A stretch of 25,743 nucleotides of DNA from an uncultured Erythrobacteraceae bacterium. Lineage in GTDB: Bacteria > Pseudomonadota > Alphaproteobacteria > Sphingomonadales > Sphingomonadaceae. Below are positions 15,612-22,622 of the stretch, piece by piece; within the stretch, counting starts at the first letter, position 1; the number at the start of each line of letters is the position of its first letter. The notes below the pieces were generated by a model. The model made no database searches, had not been told where the DNA came from, and saw only the letters and a list, made by a program, of their open reading frames with translations. The position numbers and the translations under genes were made by a program. The stretch lies in the NCBI GenBank assembly GCA_946482075.1, contig CAMLQG010000042.1, forward strand, positions 1 through 25,743. Direction: 5' to 3'.

Positions 15612-16061
15612 ATGGCCGATGATACGCTGACTTTCACTCTCGAGACGGGAGACGTCGTGATCAAGCTGCGCCCCGACCTCGCGCCGGGCCATGTCGCACG
15701 CATCACCGAGCTGGCGAATGAAGGCTTCTATGATGGCGTGGTGTTCCACCGCGTGATCGACGATTTCATGGCCCAGGGCGGCGACCCGACGGGCACCGGC
15801 ATGGGCGGTTCCGACAAGCCCGACCTGCAGGCCGAGTTCAGCAAGGAACCGCATGTCCGCGGCACCTGCTCGATGGCGCGCACCAGCTATCCGCACAGCG
15901 CCAACAGCCAGTTCTTCATCTGCTTCGGGGACACCGGTTTCCTCGATGGGCAATATACGGTCTGGGGCCAGGTAGAGAGCGGGATGGAACATGTCGACGC
16001 GCTGCCCAAGGGCGAGCCGCCGGCGAAGCCCGGCAAGATCCTGAAGGCCACGATTGGCTGA
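15612..16061 (+). CDS. ppiB: Cyclophilin-type peptidyl-prolyl cis-trans isomerase
   Basis: A 149-residue single-domain cyclophilin that catalyses cis-trans isomerisation of Xaa-Pro bonds. No signal peptide is visible, so it is the cytoplasmic form. Signature segments are FYDGVVFHRVIDDFMAQGGD with the catalytic Arg of FHRV, GTCSMARTSYPHSANSQFFI, which corresponds to the substrate-binding GxxSMA and QFFI motifs, and FLDGQYTVWGQV near the C-terminus, where Trp replaces Phe of the typical VFG. An AGGAGA ribosome-binding site lies 8 bases before the ATG. A LysR gene follows after 33 bases and may be read through from this gene. Confidence 0.95.
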   Translation: MADDTLTFTLETGDVVIKLRPDLAPGHVARITELANEGFYDGVVFHRVIDDFMAQGGDPTGTGMGGSDKPDLQAEFSKEPHVRGTCSMARTSYPHSANSQFFICFGDTGFLDGQYTVWGQVESGMEHVDALPKGEPPAKPGKILKATIG

Positions 16062-16094
16062 CGGGCAGCGACGGCGGGGGAGCGCTGAGGCGCG

Positions 16095-16961
16095 ATGACC
16101 GAGCGGCTCCCTTCGCTGCGCAATATCGAGGCCTTCGTCTGCGTCTCGGAGGTGCTCAACCTTCGCGTCGCTTCCGAACGGCTCAACGTCACCGTCTCCG
16201 CCATCAGCCACCGCATCCAGGGGCTGGAGGCGGAGCTGGGCGTCCGCCTGTTCGAGCGCAAGGCGCAGGGCCTCACACTCACACCGGAAGGGCGCGCCTA
16301 TCGCGCCCGCATCCTGCCGGGCCTGCAGGCGCTGCGCGAAGCGACGCGGTGGGCGCGGCCGTCCAAGCAGAGCCGCATCCTGCGCGTGGCAGCGCCTTCG
16401 ATCTTCTACGACCAGATGCTGCTGCCGCGCCTGCACGAGTTTCTGGCGGATCGGCCCGACGTCCGGGTGGAACTGCTGACGCTCGGGCGCAAGCGGGCAG
16501 CGGGCACCGACGTGATCATCGCTCCGCTGACCAGCAAGACGGTGCGCGACGGGGCGGTCAAGCTGTTTGATCTCCTCCTGTCCCCCGTCTGCAGCCCCGA
16601 ATTCGCTGCCCGCCACACGATTTCCGCGCCGGAAGACTTGCTGACCCTGCCGCTGCTGGATGCGGCGCATGGCGGGGGCGCCTGGGCGGACTGGTTCGTT
16701 GCCGCGGGCATTCAGGGCGATCCGCCGGCTGCCGCGATCCAGGTGGACAATCAGCTTCTGATCACGGCCTGTGCCGTACAGGGGCTGGGCATGGCGCTCG
16801 GCGTCCGACACATGGTGAAGAGCCTGATCGACAGTGGCGCGCTGGTGCGCCCGCTCGCCATCGAATGCACGCTCCAGCCCACGATCGGGATCACCGTGGC
16901 CAGTGAAGAGAAAGTAGCCCGCGCTTTCGCGGATTGGCTGTTCGACGTGCTGGGGGAGTAG
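16095..16961 (+). CDS. LysR-family transcriptional regulator (GcvA-like)
   Basis: A 288-residue LysR-type regulator. The N-terminal winged helix-turn-helix covers about 5-65 (LRNIEAFVCVSEVLNLRVASERLNVTVSAISHRIQGLEAELG, then VRLFERKAQGLTLTPEGRAY). The effector domain is PBP2-type, with the GcvA-like segments DVIIAPL, SPVCSPEFAARH and the C-terminal QGLGMALGVRHMV, which forms part of the ligand cleft. LysR genes usually sit divergent from their target; here the upstream neighbour is the cyclophilin gene in the same direction and the downstream neighbour is a second LysR gene 7 bases away, tail to tail. No target is therefore suggested. GAGG lies 4 bases before the ATG. Confidence 0.92.
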   Translation: MTERLPSLRNIEAFVCVSEVLNLRVASERLNVTVSAISHRIQGLEAELGVRLFERKAQGLTLTPEGRAYRARILPGLQALREATRWARPSKQSRILRVAAPSIFYDQMLLPRLHEFLADRPDVRVELLTLGRKRAAGTDVIIAPLTSKTVRDGAVKLFDLLLSPVCSPEFAARHTISAPEDLLTLPLLDAAHGGGAWADWFVAAGIQGDPPAAAIQVDNQLLITACAVQGLGMALGVRHMVKSLIDSGALVRPLAIECTLQPTIGITVASEEKVARAFADWLFDVLGE

Positions 16962-16968
16962 GTGAGGA

Positions 16969-17853
16969 TTAGAGCCCGGCGCTGACCAGCCAGTCGTGGA
17001 ACAGGCGCACGGGGCGGTTTTCCAGATCCCTCGGCCGGCAGACGAACCAGTAGCTGTAGGGGCTTTCCACGGTGATGTCATAGAGCCGGGCCAGTCGGCT
17101 GTCGGCCGTGCGGCGGATATGGTCGTCATGCATCAGTGCGATGCCCAGGCCCTGGGCGGCCGCTTCCAGGATCAGCTGGCCGGAATCGTAGTGGTCGATC
17201 GCGGAGCGTTCGAACCCTTCCAGGCCGATTCCCTTCATCCATGCGGAGAAGCTGTCGGGCAGCTCGTTGTGGATCAGGAAGGTCTGCTTGCTCAGGATCT
17301 CCGCATCGGGCACCGGGCCGATCTCTTCCGCCAGTTCGCGCGAACAGATCGCGTGGAGTGTATTGTGGTCCAGCCGTACGGAATGGAGGCTCTTGTCCGG
17401 CTCGCGGCGCAGGATGATCGCGCAGTCCAGCGTATCGCCCACCCGCGCCTCGAGATGCGCGCCGGTCTCGATGTCGAGATGCAGGCGCGGATGCAGCTTG
17501 CGCAATTCGGGCAGGCGGGGGAACAGTCGCTGGCTGCCGAACAGCGGCAACACGCCCAGATGCAGGCGCATCAGGCTGTGGTTTTCCGACTGCGCTTCCA
17601 CCGCCTGGGCCAGCGCTTCGAGATGGGGCATCACCGCTTCGTAGAAGGTCCGTCCTTCATCCGTCACCTGCATCGACTGGCGTGCGCGGGTGAACAGCTT
17701 CTTGCCGGTGAATTCCTCCAGATTGGCGACGCGACGCGAAAGCGCGGACGGCGAGAGGGACAATTCCTCCGCCGCCGCCCGGGCGGAGCCCAGACGGACG
17801 ATGCGCACGAAGGCTTCGAGCGCCCGGAGTGGCGGGAGGCGGCGCGTAACCAA
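16969..17853 (-). CDS. LysR-family transcriptional regulator, TTG start, downstream of corC
   Basis: A 294-residue LysR-type regulator with winged helix-turn-helix at about 6-65 (LPPLRALEAFVRIVRLGSARAAAEELSLSPSALSRRVANLEEFTG) and a GcvA-like effector domain (LRLHLGVLP; CAIILRREP; AAAQGLGIALMHDDHI). The only start consistent with the N-terminus is TTG at 17853, 3 bases after the corC stop, so translation probably depends on ribosomes finishing corC. In many Alphaproteobacteria corC is followed by lnt; here this regulator occupies that place. It is not closely similar to the facing LysR protein, so a recent tandem duplication is unlikely. Target genes and effector are unknown. Confidence 0.9.
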   Translation of the reverse strand: MVTRRLPPLRALEAFVRIVRLGSARAAAEELSLSPSALSRRVANLEEFTGKKLFTRARQSMQVTDEGRTFYEAVMPHLEALAQAVEAQSENHSLMRLHLGVLPLFGSQRLFPRLPELRKLHPRLHLDIETGAHLEARVGDTLDCAIILRREPDKSLHSVRLDHNTLHAICSRELAEEIGPVPDAEILSKQTFLIHNELPDSFSAWMKGIGLEGFERSAIDHYDSGQLILEAAAQGLGIALMHDDHIRRTADSRLARLYDITVESPYSYWFVCRPRDLENRPVRLFHDWLVSAGL

Positions 17854-17856
17854 GAG

Positions 17857-18786
17857 TCAGTTTTCGCTTTCGTCGTCTTCCGTCACCGGCGGATGCAGCC
17901 GCAGGCGAGTGACATGGCGTTCATTGCCTGCGGTCACCTCGATCTGCCAGCCGCTGTCATGCCGCAATATCGTGCCTACTGATGGCACCTGTTCGGCCAG
18001 CACGAATGCCAGTCCGCCAAGAGTATCCACGGCTTCCTCGATTTCGGCAAGACGCGGGTCGACCTTTTTCCCAACTTCGTCGAGCTCGGCGCGCGCATCC
18101 GCGTCCCACAGCCCGCCATCCAGCGGAACCAGCAGTTCTTCCGGCGCGTCGTCATGCTCGTCTTCTATGTCGCCGACGATCTCTTCGACCAGGTCTTCGA
18201 TCGTGATGATCCCGTCCACGCCGGAATATTCATCCAGTACGATGGCGAGATGGATGCGGCGGGCGCGCATGTCCGCCAATACGTCGAGCGCCCCGCGCGC
18301 CTGGGGCACATAGAGCGGTTCGCGCATCAGCGTGGTCCAGTCCTTCGGCGGCGGATTGTTCAGCGCCAGGAAGGTGAAGACGTCCTTCACGTGCATCATG
18401 CCGATCACCTGGTCCAGCGTGTCGCGATAGACCGGCATGCGACTGTGGCCGTGTTCGGCGAAAGTGGCGACCATCTCGTCCCACGTGGCGTCGGCCGACA
18501 CGGCAATGATCTCGCCGCGCGGGATCGCCACGTCGTCCGCGTCATGTTCGCTGAAATGGAGGAGGTTTCGAAGCATCTGGACTTCCACGGGGGAAAGATC
18601 CCCCTTGGCGGTCTCGGCTTCGGCGTCGGCCAGCTCTTCCTCGTGTTCGTCGATCGCTTCCTCGATCTGCGCGCGCAGCGATTGCTCGCTGCTGTCGCCG
18701 TCGAAGAACTTTCGGATCACGCGCCAGAGGCCGCGTCTACTGTCCGCATCTCCGTTGCTGGACTCACCCTGTTTTGCGTCGGGCAT
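17857..18786 (-). CDS. corC: CorC/HlyC-type CBS-domain protein
   Basis: A 309-residue soluble protein of the CorC family, named from its link to Mg2+/Co2+ efflux. It has an acidic N-terminal helical part (QIEEAIDEHEEELADAEAET), then the family start LSPVEVQMLRNLLHFSEHDADDVAIPRGEI. Two CBS domains span about 80-200 (HGHSRMPVYRDTLDQVIGMM; RRIHLAIVLDEYSGVDGIIT), and a C-terminal CorC_HlyC domain ends at GTILRHDSGWQIEVTAGNER. There is no DUF21 membrane domain, so this is the short cytosolic form found next to ybeY. It begins 6 bases after the ybeY stop and is followed at once by a LysR gene. Confidence 0.94.
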   Translation of the reverse strand: MPDAKQGESSNGDADSRRGLWRVIRKFFDGDSSEQSLRAQIEEAIDEHEEELADAEAETAKGDLSPVEVQMLRNLLHFSEHDADDVAIPRGEIIAVSADATWDEMVATFAEHGHSRMPVYRDTLDQVIGMMHVKDVFTFLALNNPPPKDWTTLMREPLYVPQARGALDVLADMRARRIHLAIVLDEYSGVDGIITIEDLVEEIVGDIEDEHDDAPEELLVPLDGGLWDADARAELDEVGKKVDPRLAEIEEAVDTLGGLAFVLAEQVPSVGTILRHDSGWQIEVTAGNERHVTRLRLHPPVTEDDESEN

Positions 18787-18792
18787 CGCCCG

Positions 18793-19302
18793 TTACTCAT
18801 CCCCCATAGGTTGCTGGTGATCGCCATATGGGTCCGCGACGCCCAGTAGCGCAAGCGCCTTTATTTCGCGGCGTTCCATATCGAGCGCATCGTCCGGCGA
18901 AGTCTCGTGGTCATAGCCGGCCAGGTGGAGCAGGCCGTGGATGATCAGGTGCGCGGTGTGATCGGCCAGCGAAACGCCCTTCTCCGCCGCTTCGCGCCCG
19001 CATGTCTCATGCGCCAACGCAATGTCGCCCAGCAGGTCGGGCGGGCCATCGGGGGCGAGCGCGAGCAGGTCCTCGCGCTCCAGCATGGGAAAGGACAGCA
19101 CGTTGGTGGGCTTGTCCTTGCCGCGCCATTCGCGGTTCAGATCGCGGATATCGGCGTCCGAGGAGAACAGGAGGCTGGCTGAAAGGCGCGGATTGGCAAG
19201 CTCGGGCGCGACTTCGGCGGCTACGCGCGCGGCGTCTTCGGCCAGCGCGGCCCAATCCTCGCCGTCGGGCCATGGTGCTTCGATCTCAATTTCCAGTTCC
19301 AA
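18793..19302 (-). CDS. ybeY: Endoribonuclease / rRNA maturation factor YbeY
   Basis: A 169-residue zinc metalloprotein that takes part in 16S rRNA 3' maturation and ribosome quality control. The diagnostic zinc motif H-X3-H-X5-H is complete: His122, His126 and His132 in IHGLLHLAGYDH. The conserved block DIRDLNREWRGKDKPTNVLSFP lies at about 51-72 and LLGDIALAHET precedes the motif. The N-terminal part is slightly acidic and divergent. Gene order phoH-ybeY-corC is the conserved bacterial arrangement; here a family A repeat separates it from phoH by 182 bp. Confidence 0.97.
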   Translation of the reverse strand: MELEIEIEAPWPDGEDWAALAEDAARVAAEVAPELANPRLSASLLFSSDADIRDLNREWRGKDKPTNVLSFPMLEREDLLALAPDGPPDLLGDIALAHETCGREAAEKGVSLADHTAHLIIHGLLHLAGYDHETSPDDALDMERREIKALALLGVADPYGDHQQPMGDE

Positions 19303-19330
19303 ATTCGCCTCAAGGATACTGCTTTGTGAG

Positions 19331-19459
19331 CCGTTCGTGCTGAGCTTGTCGAAGCACCGCTTTTTCCTTCCAGCAACAGAAGAAGGGAGGACTGTCCCCT
19401 TCGGCTGGCTGGCAAAGCCAGCCGCTCAGGACAGGCTTCGACAAGCTCAGGACGAACGG
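19331..19459. repeat. Dispersed inverted repeat, family A, copy 2 (best preserved)
   Basis: The left arm 19331-19355 and right arm 19435-19459 are 25-bp inverted copies with a single mismatch (core CTGAGCTTGTCGAAGC). The 79-bp centre carries its own hairpin, GGCTGGC and GCCAGCC (19402-19422). The element lies between phoH and ybeY. Transcripts crossing it would fold into a very stable long hairpin. It contains no coding sequence. Confidence 0.88.
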
Positions 19460-19484
19460 GTGGGAGAGGTTCTCGCCTCTCCGC

Positions 19485-20519
19485 TCAGCCATCCTTCCCT
19501 TCATAGGCCTCGACGATCCGTCCCACGATCGGATGGCGCACCACGTCGGCCGAGGTGAAGCGGATCATCTCGATCCCCTGGACGCCTTCCAGCCGGCGAA
19601 CCGCATCGGCCAGCCCGCTCTGGGAATCGCCGCCCGGAATGTCGACCTGCTTCGGGTCGCCGCAGATCACCATCCGGCTGTTCTGGCCGAAGCGGGTGAG
19701 GAACATCTTCATCTGGGCCGGCGTGGTGTTCTGCGCTTCGTCCAGGATGACGAAGGCGTCGGCCAGCGTGCGCCCGCGCATGAAGGCGATCGGGGCGACT
19801 TCGATCTCGCCGCTCGCCAGCCGGCGCTCCACCTGTTCGGGCGGCATGCAGTCGTAAAGGGCGTCGTAGAGCGGGCGGAGATAGGGATCGACCTTCTCCT
19901 TCATGTCGCCTGGCAGGAAGCCCAGCCGCTCGCCCGCTTCCACCGCCGGGCGCGACAGGATCAGGCGCTGGACGCTGCCGGTCAGCAGCTGGCTGACGGC
20001 CTGGGCCACCGCGACATAGGTCTTGCCGGTGCCGGCCGGACCCAGGGCGAAGACGATGTCCTGCTTGGCCAGCGCGCGCATATATTCGATCTGCGTCGCG
20101 GAACGCGGCACGATCGTCTTCTTGCGGGTGCGGATCATGATGCCGGACGAATTCTCGTTGCCGGAGATGATCCCGTCCAGAGTGGGTTCGTTGGACATGG
20201 CGATCAGCGCTTCGATCGCGCCTGCATCCAGTTGCTGCCCTTCGAGCAGCCGCTGGTGCATCCCCCTGAGAACATCGCGCGCGCGCCCTACCGCGTCATC
20301 CGATCCTTCGATGAGAATGCGATTGCCGCGAGCCGAGATATAGACGCCCAGCCGGTTCTCGATCTGGACCAGATTTGCGTCGAATTCCCCGAACAGCGCC
20401 CCGAGGACAGTCGCTTCTTCGAAGCTTATCTCCGCCCTGGCACGACGCGATGCGTCGCGACGGTCTTCGGGATGGGCTAGCGCCGCATGTGTGTCGGCGC
20501 GGGATGCTCTACGGGCCAT
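19485..20519 (-). CDS. phoH: PhoH-like ATPase (YbeZ type)
   Basis: A 344-residue PhoH/YbeZ protein, an RNA-associated P-loop ATPase that works with YbeY in RNA and ribosome metabolism. Residues about 30-95 form a KH-like N-terminal domain (NLVQIENRLGVYISARGNRI). Then come Walker A GPAGTGKT at 160-167 and Walker B AFVILDEAQN near 250, with the PhoH-specific RPAVEAGERLGFLPGD segment and GDPKQVDIPGG motif. The start ATG at 20519 is fixed by AAGGAG 4-5 bases before it; the frame continues upstream but that stretch resembles no family. It is 502 bp from miaB, an unusually large gap for this gene cluster. Confidence 0.96.
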   Translation of the reverse strand: MARRASRADTHAALAHPEDRRDASRRARAEISFEEATVLGALFGEFDANLVQIENRLGVYISARGNRILIEGSDDAVGRARDVLRGMHQRLLEGQQLDAGAIEALIAMSNEPTLDGIISGNENSSGIMIRTRKKTIVPRSATQIEYMRALAKQDIVFALGPAGTGKTYVAVAQAVSQLLTGSVQRLILSRPAVEAGERLGFLPGDMKEKVDPYLRPLYDALYDCMPPEQVERRLASGEIEVAPIAFMRGRTLADAFVILDEAQNTTPAQMKMFLTRFGQNSRMVICGDPKQVDIPGGDSQSGLADAVRRLEGVQGIEMIRFTSADVVRHPIVGRIVEAYEGKDG

Positions 20520-20544
20520 GCGCTCCTTTCGGTTTACGCTTAGG

Positions 20545-20572
20545 AGGATAGGCACTGTTGGGCCATCCGCAA
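20545..20572 (-). promoter_or_regulatory. Possible phoH promoter
   Basis: On the minus strand TTGCGG (20567-20572) and TATCCT (20545-20550) are spaced by 16 bp, matching the -35 at 3 and the -10 at 4 of 6 positions. The -10 ends 25 bases before the phoH ATG. Given the large gap from miaB, a separate promoter for phoH is plausible. Confidence 0.28.
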
Positions 20573-20885
20573 GGGAGCGCGAAACATCGCGCGGTGGAAA
20601 AGTTCTCCGGCCGTCGCGGGTGATGCCTGGTTGACACAAAACTGCCCGAAAGCACCCTCTATTCTCCCTCTCCAAGCCGGCTCGGAGGCAAGGAAATCCG
20701 CCAGCCTGCGGGGCGAAACTGCCCTTCGCATCGTGTGACCTTTCGGAAAAGCCGTGTCGCCCGAAGGGGAGAGGTGATGGACCGAAGGGCCGGGAGGTCG
20801 CGTAAGCGCTTCATCTGAAAGGTTAAGGCAGATTTTCGCGATGTAGGAAAATGGTTTTTCAGCGCCCTTCGTCATTCTTGCCTAT
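20573..20885. other. Long gene-free stretch between miaB and phoH
   Basis: No gene of recognisable family lies in the 502-bp gap 20520-21021. The part to 20885 has a perfect TTGACA on the plus strand (20631-20636) without a well-spaced -10. It also has a tiny plus-strand frame (20777-20818) of 13 residues, MDRRAGRSRKRFI, preceded by GGGGAGAGG. A minus-strand open frame (20540-20875) has no convincing start and no family likeness. I cannot fold it into any riboswitch or known RNA class by eye. The rest, 20886-20966, is a family B repeat. Confidence 0.5.
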
Positions 20886-20966
20886 CGTCATCCCAGCGCA
20901 GGCTGGGATCGCTTTGGGCAGGGCACCTCTTAGCCGATAGAGATCCCAGCCCGCGCTGGGATGACG
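20886..20966. repeat. Dispersed inverted repeat, family B, copy 2 (REPIN-like)
   Basis: The left arm 20886-20910 and right arm 20942-20966 are 25-bp inverted copies differing at one base. Each arm is itself a hairpin: ATCCCAGCGCAGGCTGGGAT at 20890-20909 and ATCCCAGCCCGCGCTGGGAT at 20943-20962. The 31-bp spacer is unrelated to copy 1. Two palindromes in inverse orientation are the layout of a REP doublet mobilised by RAYT-type transposases elsewhere. Confidence 0.85.
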
Positions 20967-21021
20967 AAGAGTTGGAATGTCCGATGTGGCTGGAAAGCAG
21001 TCATTGCGTCGCCCGACCCAA

Positions 21022-22356
21022 TCAAACGGCCGCCGTCTCCAACAGCCGCCCACCCAGCGAATTGGCGCCCGCTTCCACCAGCTCCACCTCAACCAGATCA
21101 CCGATCGCCGCTTCGCCTTCGAAATGGACCGATTGCAGCCAGGGCGACTTGCCGAGCCACTGGCCCGGATACTTGCCCTTCCGCTCCACCAGGACCGTGC
21201 AGCGCGTGCCCACCGAGCGTTCGTTGAAAGCGAACTGGTCGCGGTTGATCGCGGCCTGCAAGCGCTGGAGCCGTTCGTCCATTACGGAAGCCGGCACTAT
21301 TCCGTCCATCGTGGCGGCGGGCGTGCCTGGACGCGGGCTGTATTTGAAGCTGAAGGCCTGCGCATAGCCGACCGCGTCGACCAGCTTCAGCGTATCTTCG
21401 AACTCGGCATCGGTTTCGCCCGGGAAGCCGACGATGAAATCGCCCGACAGCGCGATGTCCTGCCGCACCGCGCGGAAGCGGTCGAGCAGCTTGAGATAGC
21501 TGTCCACCGTGTGGCTGCGGTTCATCGCCTTCAGCACGCGGTCATTGCCCGCCTGCACCGGCAGATGGAGATAGGGCATCAGCTTTTCCACCTCGCCATG
21601 GGCGGCGATCAGCCCTTCGGTCACGTCGTTGGGATGGCTGGTGGTGTAGCGGATGCGCTGGAGATCGGGCAGCCTGGCGAGATCGCGGATCAGCCCGTCC
21701 AGCCCCGCGGCGCGGCCTTTCGCGTCCTTGCCCGTCCAGGCGTTGACGTTCTGGCCGAGCAGCGTGATCTCGCGCGCGCCGTTTTCCACGAGCCGTTCCG
21801 CCTCCGCCATCAGATCGGCATAGGGGCGGGAGATTTCCGCGCCGCGCGTATAGGGCACCACGCAATAGGTGCAGAACTTGTCGCAGCCTTCCTGCACGGT
21901 GAGGAACGCGGTGGGAGCGGCGCGGCGGCGAGCGGGCAGGGCGGCGAACTTGGCAACCGCCGGCATGTCCGTATCGGTGGCGCGCTTGCCTTGGGTGGCC
22001 TGGTCGAGCAGTTGGGGCAGGCGGTGATAGGCCTGCGGTCCAACGACCATGGAGACCGATGGCGCCCGCGCCATGATCTCCTCGCCTTCCGCCTGCGCAA
22101 CGCAGCCTGCCACGGCGATCAGCGGCGATGTGCCGTCTTCCCGGCGCAGGCGCCCGATATCGGAATAGACCTTCTCCGCCGCCTTCTCCCGGATATGGCA
22201 GGTGTTGAGCACCACCAGATCGGCATCCGCGCCATCGACGGCGGGCGAGAGGCCCTGTTCGGCCAGCAGCTCGGCCATGCGTTCGCCATCATAGACGTTC
22301 ATCTGGCAGCCGAAGCTCTTGACCCGGTAGGTCTGCGGGGGCGGGGTTGCAGGCAT
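21022..22356 (-). CDS. miaB: tRNA-2-methylthio-N6-dimethylallyladenosine synthase MiaB
   Basis: A 444-residue radical-SAM methylthiotransferase that converts i6A37 to ms2i6A37 in tRNAs reading UNN codons. The N-terminal UPF0004 domain holds the auxiliary cluster cysteines Cys17 (SFGCQMNVYD), Cys53 (NTCHIREKA) and Cys85 (AGCVAQAEG). The radical-SAM cluster is Cys158, Cys162 and Cys165 (EGCDKFCTYCVVPYTRG). GDFIVGFPGETDAEF lies near 310. A C-terminal TRAM domain, from about 375, contains GTRCTVLVERKGKYPGQWLG. All six cluster ligands are intact and the length is typical. The SFGCQMN start distinguishes MiaB from MtaB and RimO. The ATG at 22356 is 266 bp from the plsC stop, across a repeat-rich gap. 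Confidence 0.97.
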   Translation of the reverse strand: MPATPPPQTYRVKSFGCQMNVYDGERMAELLAEQGLSPAVDGADADLVVLNTCHIREKAAEKVYSDIGRLRREDGTSPLIAVAGCVAQAEGEEIMARAPSVSMVVGPQAYHRLPQLLDQATQGKRATDTDMPAVAKFAALPARRRAAPTAFLTVQEGCDKFCTYCVVPYTRGAEISRPYADLMAEAERLVENGAREITLLGQNVNAWTGKDAKGRAAGLDGLIRDLARLPDLQRIRYTTSHPNDVTEGLIAAHGEVEKLMPYLHLPVQAGNDRVLKAMNRSHTVDSYLKLLDRFRAVRQDIALSGDFIVGFPGETDAEFEDTLKLVDAVGYAQAFSFKYSPRPGTPAATMDGIVPASVMDERLQRLQAAINRDQFAFNERSVGTRCTVLVERKGKYPGQWLGKSPWLQSVHFEGEAAIGDLVEVELVEAGANSLGGRLLETAAV

Positions 22357-22428
22357 GGGCTGCGCGTTTAGGCGAAATGGCGCGAGGTTTCAAATGCCGG
22401 GTGGCGGAGCGGCCTATGTCATCAAGTC

Positions 22429-22612
22429 CTGTTCGTCCTGAGCCTGCCGAAGGAGCGCTTTTCTTTGGCGACTATATCCTTTGCAAACGCCTTCACGTTT
22501 GCAAAAAATGCTATCGCCTAACCGTTCGTGCTGAGCTTGTCGAAGCACCGTTCTTCTTTTCTACTGATGCCAAAGCGAAAAAGCGGTCCTTCGACAGGCT
22601 CGGGACGAACGG
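22429..22612. repeat. Dispersed inverted repeats, family A, copy 3 plus a lone arm
   Basis: A lone arm with the core GTTCGTCCTGAGCCTGCCGA begins near 22431. A full element follows, with left arm 22522-22546 and right arm 22588-22612, the right arm showing several substitutions (GACAGGCTCGGGACGAACGG). Between them lies a separate AT-rich dyad at 22480-22505. Two family A insertions side by side explain most of the plsC-miaB gap. Confidence 0.8.
22480..22505. promoter_or_regulatory. 10-bp-arm AT-rich dyad upstream of miaB
   Basis: TTTGCAAACG and CGTTTGCAAA form perfect 10-bp arms around CCTTCA. On the minus strand it lies just before TATAGT (22471-22476), a fair -10 sequence, about 115 bases upstream of the miaB ATG. 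It differs in base composition from the surrounding repeats. An operator over a miaB promoter is possible; a plain hairpin is the alternative. Confidence 0.4.
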
Positions 22613-22622
22613 ATGCGGAGTC

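Noticed and set aside
20540..20875. A 111-codon minus-strand frame in the miaB-phoH gap
   Set aside because: No ribosome-binding site, no family resemblance, and it lies in DNA that otherwise looks non-coding.
20573..20885. A riboswitch or RNase P/6S-like RNA in the miaB-phoH gap
   Set aside because: I looked for TPP, cobalamin, glycine, SAM and RNase P core motifs and found none by eye; a covariance search would be needed.
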